Shown: positions 1-5,474 of the stretch, in pieces
How the letters are laid out: the number at the start of each line of letters is the position of its first letter
How positions within the stretch are numbered: position 1 is the stretch's first letter
Assembly (NCBI GenBank): GCA_031270615.1
Contig: JAISXE010000228.1
Coordinates: forward strand, 1-6,117
Reading direction: 5' to 3'
Length of the DNA stretch: 6,117 nucleotides
DNA from: Spirochaetia bacterium
Lineage (GTDB): Bacteria > Spirochaetota > Spirochaetia > DTKZ01
Translations under genes and position numbers: made by a program
Notes under the pieces: generated by a model
Seen by the model: the letters and a program-made list of their open reading frames with translations, nothing else
Told to the model about the DNA's origin: nothing
The model's database searches: none

Positions 1-884
1 ACCTGGGACCAGACGCCCTCGCCCGGAAAAAAACTTAAATCCGAACGGGAACCCGTGGGCGTTTCGGCGGCCCACTTCTCAAGAGAATCCAGGACCGTGT
101 TCGCCTCCTCCTCAAAAAGGTTCTTCTCATCGAGGGCCTCCTTGAGCCGCGCGCGGCACAGGTAGTTTCCCCTGCCCTTTACAAGAACCGCCCGCACGTC
201 CCTGCCCAGAAGCCGCCGCACAAGAGGGATATCCTTGTCCATGAGCTGCTCCTGAAGGTTTATCGTGGCCGTGGAAACGACGACCCGCTCCTCGTTCCGG
301 CAGACCCAGGCCAGCGCCGGAAGAAGATACGCGAGGGACTTTCCCACTCCCGTTCCCGCCTCCGCGATAAAAATTCCGCCTTCGTTGAACGCCTGGACGG
401 TAAACTTGAGCATATTGATCTGAGACTCCCGCGCCTCATAGCCCGGCATCTTCCGCGAAAGCGCGCCCCCAGGCTCAAGGATGCCGGCAAGCTCATCCTC
501 CGCAAGCATTTGTATCTCCGCGGCCTGCACAGGCTCCGCGACGGCGTAAAGCTCGCGGATCTGGTTATCAACAATAAAAAAGCCTATACCCTGATTGCCC
601 AGCTGCGATGCGATGTGTAAATCCGCCTCGCTTGGCCGCAGATTCGCGGCAGTGGAAACCCCTGGAGTATCAGGATGATTATGCAGCACCACCTCGCCCT
701 TCTCCATGTGCGGAGCCAAAGCCGGGACCGAAGTCTCGTCTCCCCGTGCGGCGACAACAACTTCCCGCACCCTGGCTTCGCGGTCAAGCCTGCCCACAAA
801 AAGGACTTCCCGCCCCTGGGCCTCTCGGATGGCCTCACGCATGTGTTCGATAACAGGGGGAAGTATACGTTCAGAAGCCCGCAT
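1..884 (-). CDS. dinG: DinG-like ATP-dependent helicase with N-terminal JAMM/RadC-like domain (3' end outside window)
   Basis: The visible 294 residues are the N-terminal part of a DinG/XPD-type superfamily 2 DNA helicase; the rest lies beyond the left edge. Residues about 25-120 form a JAMM (JAB/MPN) domain resembling RadC: HNHP at 68-71, then PSEAD at 84-88, giving the H-x-H...S-x-x-D metal-binding pattern, followed by LGNQGIGFFIVDN. The helicase begins near 148 with YEARESQ (Q-motif-like R152, Q155). Walker A is AGTGVGKS at 176-183 and motif Ia VVVSTATINLQEQL at 201-214. C243 in KGRGNYLC matches the first iron-sulfur cluster cysteine of the DinG/XPD family. Known family members unwind DNA 5'-3', often at R-loops or damaged DNA. 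The ATG at 884 is the first ATG after the in-frame stop at 921-923. It has no good Shine-Dalgarno and lies 29 bases after the DUF2059 stop, so translational coupling is likely; a CTG at 917 is an alternative start. No frameshift is seen. The family call is firm; the role of the JAMM domain is unknown. Confidence 0.9.
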   Translation of the reverse strand, partial: MRASERILPPVIEHMREAIREAQGREVLFVGRLDREARVREVVVAARGDETSVPALAPHMEKGEVVLHNHPDTPGVSTAANLRPSEADLHIASQLGNQGIGFFIVDNQIRELYAVAEPVQAAEIQMLAEDELAGILEPGGALSRKMPGYEARESQINMLKFTVQAFNEGGIFIAEAGTGVGKSLAYLLPALAWVCRNEERVVVSTATINLQEQLMDKDIPLVRRLLGRDVRAVLVKGRGNYLCRARLKEALDEKNLFEEEANTVLDSLEKWAAETPTGSRSDLSFFPGEGVWSQ

Positions 885-913
885 CGCAGCCGCCGCAAAA
901 CCCTGGGCTCGTT

Positions 914-1360
914 TCAGGTGTCAAGATAGCCGCTCTTTTCCAGCTCCAGCATAATCTGCTGCCCCAGCCTCATGCCCCACTCCTGGCCCGCCGCCATTGA
1001 ATCCTGGGTAATGCCCGGAGTCTCCTCCACCAGCCTGCGCCCCAGGGGGGATTCATAAAATTCGATAAGAGCCAGTATCTCCTCGTGGGAAAAATGCCTG
1101 TCGTAGATGGCGATGCACAGTTTGGCAAAATCATCGGCATCAATTTTTTCTCTGAACATATCCCACACGTTCTGCGGAACATTCGGTGCAAGCTGCGCTA
1201 TCTGCGGAATCACCATATCGAAGATCTGCACCGCAAGCGCCCTCGTATTCAGCGTCTCAAGCAGCCTGAATATGTCCTTCTCCTTCACGCCGGCTTTTTC
1301 CTGCGAAAAACCAAAAACCGCCGCAAGCGCAAGAACCAGCGCGAGTATGTATTTTTTCAT
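914..1360 (-). CDS. Secreted DUF2059 domain protein
   Basis: This is a 148-residue protein of unknown function. Residues 1-19 (MKKYILALVLALAAVFGFS) are a typical Sec signal peptide with a basic start and hydrophobic core, probably cut near FGFS/Q, so the mature protein should be periplasmic. No lipobox cysteine is present. The C-terminal part, about 70-140, has the DUF2059 pattern: YDRHFSHEEILALIEFYESP at 86-105, then GRRLVEETPGITQDSM and GQEWGMRL. It is mostly helical and contains no recognisable catalytic site. The ATG at 1360 is chosen over an upstream in-frame start at 1405 because it begins the signal peptide and has AAGGAG seven bases upstream; the longer start would also lie upstream of the predicted -10. 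It has its own promoter and is followed 29 bases later by the helicase gene, so the two are probably co-transcribed. The domain call is from recall of the family pattern; no function is assigned. Confidence 0.85.
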   Translation of the reverse strand: MKKYILALVLALAAVFGFSQEKAGVKEKDIFRLLETLNTRALAVQIFDMVIPQIAQLAPNVPQNVWDMFREKIDADDFAKLCIAIYDRHFSHEEILALIEFYESPLGRRLVEETPGITQDSMAAGQEWGMRLGQQIMLELEKSGYLDT

Positions 1361-1367
1361 CAAATGT

Positions 1368-1373
1368 CTCCTT
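1368..1373 (-). promoter_or_regulatory. Ribosome binding site of the DUF2059 gene
   Basis: AAGGAG on the minus strand, seven bases before the ATG at 1360. It fixes this start rather than the in-frame ATG at 1405. Confidence 0.8.
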
Positions 1374-1393
1374 ATTGGTAACGGTTCCCCATA

Positions 1394-1423
1394 AGTATAG
1401 CACATGGGAAGGCCTTATTCTAA
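1394..1423 (-). promoter_or_regulatory. Probable sigma-70 promoter of the DUF2059-dinG unit
   Basis: On the minus strand TATACT (1399-1394) is a five-of-six match to the -10 box and is preceded by TGC, an extended -10. A weak -35, TTAGAA (1423-1418), lies 18 bases upstream. This would start the transcript near 1387, giving a leader of about 27 bases. The extended -10 is the strong part of the call. The palindrome ACCCGCGGGT overlaps the upstream edge of the -35. Confidence 0.6.
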
Positions 1424-1449
1424 CCCGCGGGTATGGGAGTGAAGCGGGT

Positions 1450-1463
1450 AAAAATGCGCACAT
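1450..1463. repeat. Short copy of an intergenic repeat (14-base match to 5447-5460)
   Basis: AAAAATGCGCACAT occurs here and again, exactly, at 5447-5460. Both copies lie in gaps just downstream of a gene read on the minus strand (glgX here, dctM there). This copy lacks the large hairpins of the right-hand one, so it may be a decayed end of the same element. Confidence 0.45.
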
Positions 1464-1508
1464 AGTTCTAAAAATTTGAGGCTTCGGTTTTTGACTTTTT
1501 GTCCGCGC

Positions 1509-3647
1509 TTACTTTGCCATGAGCAGCACAAAAGACTGGCCGGAGACGTAGTAGCGGTTCTGCGGACGCAGAAAGGGGGCCTCCTGTTCTTCCACAAAGT
1601 CCTCCGGCGTTTGCAGCCCCGTATCGATAAGCCGGCGCCAGGAAAGACCCTGCCGGGGCGGGGCGACACAGAACACCCTGTCGTCGCCGCTTGAATTAAA
1701 CATCATATACAGATCGCGGGAGTCCCTGTCCATCTCCATAGAGGCCTCGTGGCCGTCTATGCGCAGGGCAAGCAGCTTTTTCTGCCTGTCCCAGTCCGGG
1801 GTTCTTTCCCGCTCGTCAAACCAGGCCACATCGGGCATGGCGTTAAACCGCTCGTCTTTGCCCGTAAAAAACTCCGGCCTCAGCAGGGCGGGGTGGGAAA
1901 ACCGGAAATGAATCAACCGCGAAACAAACCCGCGGATATCCCGGTTGGCCTGCTCAAGATCCCAGTCGAACCAGGAGATCCCGTTGTTCTGGCAGTAAGC
2001 GTTGTTGTTCCCCCGCTGGGTTCTGCGAAACTCATCTCCCCCCAAAAACATCGGCGTGCCGAGGGACAAAAGCAAAGTCGCCATAAAATTCTTTATCTGC
2101 CGCCTGCGCTTTAAGTCTACGGGACTTCCGGCCGGCGCCTCCCCCTCGACGCCGTAGTTCGCGCTTAGGTTATGGTCGTTGCCGTCTCGGTTTTCCTCGC
2201 CGTTTATTTCGTTGTGCTTGCGCGTGTAGGAAACAAGATCATTCAGCGTAAAACCGTCGTGCGAGGTAATAAAGTTGATGCTGTGAAAAGGCTTGCGCCC
2301 GTCCCGCAGGTACAAATCGGAACTGCCGGTAATCCGCGTCGCCAGGCTGCCCACGTTCACCTCGTCCCCCCGCCAGAAGCGGCGCACGTCGTCGCGGTAA
2401 CGGTCGTTCCACTCCGCCCACCTTCCGCCGGGAAACCATCCCACCTGATAGGCGCCCGCGGCGTCCCAGGCCTCGGCGATGATTTTTGTATGCCGCAGAA
2501 TGGGATCCTCGGCAATCATCTCGAGCATGGGCGGATTCTCCATAAGGGCGCCCCGCTGGTCCCTCCCCAGAATTGAACCCAGATCAAACCGAAATCCATC
2601 CACATGCATTTCCAGAACCCAATAGTGCAGGCTGTCGATAATCATGCCGCGCACCAGGGGATGATTACAGTTAAGCGTATTGCCGCAGCCGGAGTAATTT
2701 TTATAGTAGCGCCTGTTCTCGTCAAGAATATAATAAATGCTGTTGTCAAAGCCCCGAAAACTATAGGTCGGCCCCAGCTCGCTGCCCTCCCCCGTATGGT
2801 TAAACACCACATCCATGATGACCTCGATGCCCGCCTTGTGCAGTTCGCGTATCATGGTCTTGAATTCCGTTACCTGCTCGCCCAGGCCCGGCCCCGTGGA
2901 ATAGCGGCCCTTGGGCGCAAAAAACGCAATCGTGCTGTAGCCCCAGTAGTTCTGCAGCGCCTCCCCGCTGCGGGGATTGCGGCGCTCAAACTCAAACTCA
3001 TCGAATTCCATAAGCGGAAGAAACTCAAGACTCGTTACGCCCAGCTCCTTGAGGTAGGGAATCTTCTCGACGACTCCCAAATACGTCCCCGGATGCCGCA
3101 GCGTCCTGTCCGCCTTCGTAAACCCCTGAAGATGGACCTCGTAAATAACGCTCTTGCGCAAAGGATAATTAAGCGGCTTATCGCTCTGCCAGTCAAACTC
3201 ATCGTCCACCACAATGCATTTGGGAATCTCCGCGGGATTAAAATCCGTGTTAAAGGAAAGATCCCGCAGCGGCGAGGACAAATCCCAGCCTACCGCCTGG
3301 TTGAGCTTCCAGCGGAAAGACCCCGTCAAGGCCTTCGCGTATGGGTCAAGCAGAACCTTGTTCCGGTTAAACCTGTGCCCCTTCTCCGGATTGTAAGGCC
3401 CATCAACACGGTACAAATACAGCGCCCCCGGCGCGAGGTCCGGTACAAACAGATGCCACACATCGCCAAAACGGTTTCGCCTGGGATCGAACACAATCTC
3501 TTCACGCGGCTTTCTGTCTTCCGGCTTGTCAAACAAAAGAAGGGAAATCGCCGTCGCGTTTCTCGAAAAAACCGCAAACTGGACGCCCTTCTCATGGAGG
3601 TTTGCCCCCAGCGGCAGCGGCCTGCCCTCTTCCGTCTTTGTGTTCAC
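1509..3647 (-). CDS. glgX: Glycogen debranching enzyme, GlgX/isoamylase type (GH13)
   Basis: This 712-residue enzyme hydrolyses alpha-1,6 branch links in glycogen or limit dextrins in the cytoplasm, working with glycogen phosphorylase. An N-terminal CBM48-like domain (about 10-95, beginning GRPLPLGANLHEKGVQFAVF) precedes the GH13 barrel. The four GH13 signatures are all intact: DVVFNH at 279-284, GFRFD at 351-355 (nucleophile D355), EAWD at 392-395 (acid/base E392), and SHDG at 462-465 (H463, D464). The loop NYWGYST at 233-239 and GGDEFRRTQRGNNNAYCQ at 536-553 are typical of GlgX/TreX. A C-terminal beta domain follows. Length fits the 650-720 residues usual for the family. The GTG start at 3647 is chosen because AGGAGGGG lies just upstream and the next residues, NTKTEEGRPLPLG, are where homologues begin; the in-frame ORF extends to 3755 but that part looks non-coding. 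No other glg gene is visible. It lies 159 bases after the cupin gene and is probably separately expressed. Confidence 0.95.
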   Translation of the reverse strand: MNTKTEEGRPLPLGANLHEKGVQFAVFSRNATAISLLLFDKPEDRKPREEIVFDPRRNRFGDVWHLFVPDLAPGALYLYRVDGPYNPEKGHRFNRNKVLLDPYAKALTGSFRWKLNQAVGWDLSSPLRDLSFNTDFNPAEIPKCIVVDDEFDWQSDKPLNYPLRKSVIYEVHLQGFTKADRTLRHPGTYLGVVEKIPYLKELGVTSLEFLPLMEFDEFEFERRNPRSGEALQNYWGYSTIAFFAPKGRYSTGPGLGEQVTEFKTMIRELHKAGIEVIMDVVFNHTGEGSELGPTYSFRGFDNSIYYILDENRRYYKNYSGCGNTLNCNHPLVRGMIIDSLHYWVLEMHVDGFRFDLGSILGRDQRGALMENPPMLEMIAEDPILRHTKIIAEAWDAAGAYQVGWFPGGRWAEWNDRYRDDVRRFWRGDEVNVGSLATRITGSSDLYLRDGRKPFHSINFITSHDGFTLNDLVSYTRKHNEINGEENRDGNDHNLSANYGVEGEAPAGSPVDLKRRRQIKNFMATLLLSLGTPMFLGGDEFRRTQRGNNNAYCQNNGISWFDWDLEQANRDIRGFVSRLIHFRFSHPALLRPEFFTGKDERFNAMPDVAWFDERERTPDWDRQKKLLALRIDGHEASMEMDRDSRDLYMMFNSSGDDRVFCVAPPRQGLSWRRLIDTGLQTPEDFVEEQEAPFLRPQNRYYVSGQSFVLLMAK

Positions 3648-3651
3648 AACC

Positions 3652-3657
3652 CCTCCT
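3652..3657 (-). promoter_or_regulatory. Ribosome binding site that fixes the GTG start of glgX
   Basis: AGGAGG (continuing as AGGAGGGG) on the minus strand ends four bases before the GTG at 3647. No comparable site precedes the longer in-frame start at 3755, so GTG is preferred. Confidence 0.7.
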
Positions 3658-3685
3658 GCCGGCCACGCGCCGCGCTTTTTTACAA

Positions 3686-3715
3686 AGAATACACCGACGT
3701 GCGGGGGCAATGCAA
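3686..3715 (-). promoter_or_regulatory. Possible promoter of glgX
   Basis: On the minus strand TTGCAT (3715-3710) and TATTCT (3691-3686) are separated by 18 bases, which would give a leader of about 30-35 bases before the GTG. The -10 matches consensus at five of six positions (TATAAT), the -35 only in TTG. It is a weak call from pattern alone, supported by position. Confidence 0.35.
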
Positions 3716-3759
3716 CAAAAATCTCTTCCCAATTCCTCGGATTTGCCCCTCGCAATGAC
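3704..3759. repeat. Inverted repeat, possibly a decayed CATTGCGAGG-type interspersed repeat
   Basis: GGGGCAA (3704-3710) and TTGCCCC (3743-3749) form a 7-base inverted repeat with a 32-base interval. Next to the right arm the minus strand reads GTCATTGCGAGG (3759-3748), which resembles the terminal sequence of small palindromic repeats found between genes in several bacteria. Only one such end is visible, so it may be a remnant. The repeat arm overlaps the possible glgX -35. Confidence 0.35.
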
Positions 3760-3806
3760 CAGGGGGCGGCGGCTTAAACAACTCGTTTTTTATTTGCGTT
3801 TCGGAA

Positions 3807-4151
3807 TTATACAAATTCCCGGCGCATGGGCGTAAAAAAATCGACAAGCACGCCTTTTTCCAGGCAGAGGCAGCCGTGAACAACAGCGTTTTGTTTCAGG
3901 AGGGTGTCGCCTTGTTTGACTTCGCGCTCCACACCGTCTATGGTAAAGCGGAAACGGCCCTCGGCGACATAGGTTATTTGCGTGTGGGGGTGGCTGTGCA
4001 GCGCGCCGCGTGCGCCTTCCTCGAAGCGGTTTTCCACGCACATGGCCTGGTCGCAAAAGGCAAGCACCTTGCGGCTGGCGCCGGGGGCGGTTTCTTCGGC
4101 AGGTATGTCCTGGTTAAATACCCATTGCCGGTTTTTGTGGTTTTTGTCCAT
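3807..4151 (-). CDS. Cupin-domain protein, KdgF-like
   Basis: This 114-residue protein is a single cupin domain. Cupin motif 1 is GALHSHPHTQITYVAEG at 49-65, giving probable metal ligands H52, H54 and Q58. Motif 2, with GDTLL at 81-85 and VVHG at 90-93, supplies H92. The ending VLVDFFTPMRREF matches small cupins of the KdgF type, which convert 4,5-unsaturated uronates from pectin or alginate breakdown into linear keto sugar acids. No signal peptide, so cytoplasmic. The start at 4151 is chosen because AAGGAG lies six bases upstream; the in-frame ORF continues to 4478 but that part overlaps dctP and is a shadow of it. The gene follows dctP by 74 bases in the same direction and is probably the last gene of the transporter operon. 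The fold and metal site are well supported. KdgF activity is inferred from motif pattern and context; other small cupins (an isomerase or a sensor-like protein) remain possible. Confidence 0.88.
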   Translation of the reverse strand: MDKNHKNRQWVFNQDIPAEETAPGASRKVLAFCDQAMCVENRFEEGARGALHSHPHTQITYVAEGRFRFTIDGVEREVKQGDTLLKQNAVVHGCLCLEKGVLVDFFTPMRREFV

Positions 4152-4157
4152 GCGGTT

Positions 4158-4163
4158 CTCCTT
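4158..4163 (-). promoter_or_regulatory. Ribosome binding site of the cupin gene
   Basis: AAGGAG on the minus strand, six bases before the ATG at 4151. It rules out the longer in-frame start at 4478. Confidence 0.8.
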
Positions 4164-4175
4164 CAGGTAAAGGTA

Positions 4176-4203
4176 GGGGCCTGGCCCGCGAGGGTCAGGC
4201 CCC
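4176..4203 (-). other. Strong intercistronic RNA hairpin between dctP and the cupin gene
   Basis: The minus-strand RNA reads GGGGCCUG (4203-4196), then CAGGCCCC (4183-4176): a perfect 8-bp stem. Inside it an A.C mismatch is followed by three more pairs (CCC with GGG) around a UCGC loop. No U-run follows the stem, so it is not a classic terminator. It may protect the 3' end of the dctP message, as such hairpins do in other binding-protein operons, or lower cupin expression. Confidence 0.65.
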
Positions 4204-4225
4204 GTAAAATCGCGCACCGCAAAAG

Positions 4226-5233
4226 TTATTTTGTGTCGCGTATGCGCTGGATAATCGGCAGGAGGTTCGCGTATTCGGGTTTCGCGTACAGGGGCGCTTC
4301 GGCGTCCTGGAACAGCTTGTGCTGTTCCGGGCTCAGGTTGGTGATGATGGAACCTGAGTCCCTTGCCGCCTGTTCGTATTTCTTTTCCGCCTTGAGCCAT
4401 TCGGCGCGTTCCACCTTCGCGCCTTCTATGGCCGCGTCTTTTACGAGTTTTTTCTCCGCGTCGGTAAAGCTGTTCCACAGCGCGAAGTTAATCAGGATCA
4501 TTTCGGGCGAGCACATGTGGGCGTCGGTGGTAAAATATTTGGCCACTTCGTAGTGCGCCGCGGTGATATAGCTGGGCCAGTTGTTTTCGGCCCCGTCAAT
4601 GATGCCGTTCTGCATGCCGGGATACACTTCTCCGTAGGCCATGGGGGTGGGGGAAGCGCCGAGGTTGCGGACCATGTCCATCATGAGGGAGCTTTCCTGC
4701 ACGCGGATTTTTAGGCCCTTCATATCCGCGGGGGTTTTGATTTCCTTTTTGGTGTTGTAGAAGTTGCGGAAACCCGCGTCAAGCCAGCACAGGCCAAGAA
4801 GGTTCTGGCTTGTATAGGCCTGGAGGATTTCTTCTCCTATGGGGCCGTCAAGCACCTTGAACATGTGGGTGCGGTCGCGGAACAGGAAGGGCATGGAGAG
4901 CGCGTTTCCGAGGGGGTTGACTGAGGAGAGGGGGTTTGTTCCCACGCGGATAAAATGGATGTCGCCGATCTGGGTCTGCTCGATGGTGTCTTTTTCGTTG
5001 CCCAGCACGGAGTTGTTGTACACTTCGATAACGATGCCGCCGTTTGTTTTTTCTTTGACGACATCGGCGAATTTCTGGTCGCCCAGAACCGTGGGGTAGC
5101 CGTCGGGCTGGTTGTCCGCGAGTTTGTAGGTGCGCGCTTTCGCGCCGCCCGATGAGTCCTGGCTTCCGCCCGCCGCGAGCGGCGCCGCCGCAATCAGCGC
5201 GAGGACTGCCAGGATGACAAGAATCTTTTTCAT
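4226..5233 (-). CDS. dctP: TRAP transporter solute-binding protein, DctP family
   Basis: This 335-residue protein is the extracytoplasmic receptor of a TRAP transporter: it binds an organic acid outside the inner membrane and delivers it to the DctQM permease. Residues 1-21 (MKKILVILAVLALIAAAPLAA) form a signal peptide. The site resembles a lipobox but has Gly (LAAGG) where a lipoprotein would have Cys. The body carries DctP signatures: GLKIRVQ at 173-179, where R177 matches the conserved arginine that binds the substrate carboxylate; PMAYGEVYPGMQNGIIDGAE at 197-216; and ENNW at 216-219. Length fits the usual 320-340. The ATG at 5233 is chosen because it begins the signal peptide and has AAGGAG six bases upstream; the longer in-frame ORF to 5485 runs through the intergenic repeat and into the dctM 3' end. 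It lies downstream of dctM, the reverse of the common P-Q-M order. The neighbouring KdgF-like cupin suggests a uronate or related sugar acid as substrate, but binding-site residues do not settle this. Confidence 0.95.
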   Translation of the reverse strand: MKKILVILAVLALIAAAPLAAGGSQDSSGGAKARTYKLADNQPDGYPTVLGDQKFADVVKEKTNGGIVIEVYNNSVLGNEKDTIEQTQIGDIHFIRVGTNPLSSVNPLGNALSMPFLFRDRTHMFKVLDGPIGEEILQAYTSQNLLGLCWLDAGFRNFYNTKKEIKTPADMKGLKIRVQESSLMMDMVRNLGASPTPMAYGEVYPGMQNGIIDGAENNWPSYITAAHYEVAKYFTTDAHMCSPEMILINFALWNSFTDAEKKLVKDAAIEGAKVERAEWLKAEKKYEQAARDSGSIITNLSPEQHKLFQDAEAPLYAKPEYANLLPIIQRIRDTK

Positions 5234-5239
5234 TTTTTT

Positions 5240-5245
5240 CTCCTT
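5240..5245 (-). promoter_or_regulatory. Ribosome binding site of dctP
   Basis: AAGGAG on the minus strand, six bases before the ATG at 5233. It supports this start over upstream in-frame starts within the repeat. Confidence 0.8.
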
Positions 5246-5287
5246 ACTTGGAATATTCTTAACCGGCCATGCCGGAGATTTCCGAAA

Positions 5288-5317
5288 AATATCGCCCTCC
5301 AGGAATCGGCAATTCAA
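5288..5317 (-). promoter_or_regulatory. Weak candidate promoter for dctP
   Basis: On the minus strand TTGAAT (5317-5312) and GATATT (5293-5288) are spaced by 18 bases, each matching four of six consensus positions. If real, dctP and the cupin gene could be expressed apart from dctM. It is weak and rests on pattern only. Confidence 0.22.
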
Positions 5318-5336
5318 AACAGGCACGGACCTCACG

Positions 5337-5460
5337 AACGAAAGCTCTCGGCCGGCCCGTGGGGCGCAAGGGATTGTAGGGGCGCGAAGCGGCCACGCGC
5401 GAAGCGCGGGGCCAAAGCCCCGAAAAGCCCGGTTTTTTGCGGAGCAAAAAATGCGCACAT
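5337..5460. repeat. Hairpin-rich GC intergenic repeat between dctM and dctP
   Basis: This stretch is made of nested palindromes. CGGGGC (5407-5412) pairs with GCCCCG (5417-5422). CGCGC (5396-5400) pairs with GCGCG (5404-5408), which overlaps the first stem, so the two compete at the edge. TTTTTTGC (5433-5440) pairs with GCAAAAAA (5444-5451) across a 3-base loop. GCGCGAAGCG occurs twice, at 5382-5391 and 5397-5406. The end AAAAATGCGCACAT (5447-5460) recurs at 1450-1463. No U-run follows a stem on the minus strand, so it is not an obvious terminator. It looks like a dispersed chromosomal repeat; its left limit is approximate. Confidence 0.55.
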
Positions 5461-5474
5461 CTTTTAAAACCGCC

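Noticed and set aside
260..898. Minus-strand open frames of about 104 codons and plus-strand frames of about 80 codons
   Set aside because: They are other-frame shadows of the JAMM-DinG gene, which is open from 920 to the left edge and has clear motifs.
1465..1508. A/T-rich stretch after glgX as a terminator
   Set aside because: A-runs and T-runs face each other across GAAGCCTC but the pairing is imperfect and no stable GC stem precedes a U-run.
3648..3755. Upstream in-frame extension of glgX
   Set aside because: The peptide does not look like a GlgX N terminus and crosses the possible promoter and inverted repeat; the GTG with AGGAGGGG fits better.
2604..3758. Long plus-strand open frame of 384 codons antisense to glgX
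   Set aside because: It lies opposite a gene with all GH13 motifs intact, has no recognisable domain, is rich in Arg, Val and Pro as expected from the complement of a GC-rich gene, and lacks a convincing ribosome binding site.
4152..4478. Upstream in-frame extension of the cupin gene
   Set aside because: It overlaps the 3' part of dctP in another frame and reads as basic low-complexity peptide; the strong AAGGAG before 4151 marks the real start.
5433..5451. TTTTTTGC-GGA-GCAAAAAA hairpin as a dctM terminator
   Set aside because: The stem is mainly A/T and no U-run follows it in the minus-strand RNA, so it was kept as part of the repeat and not called a terminator.
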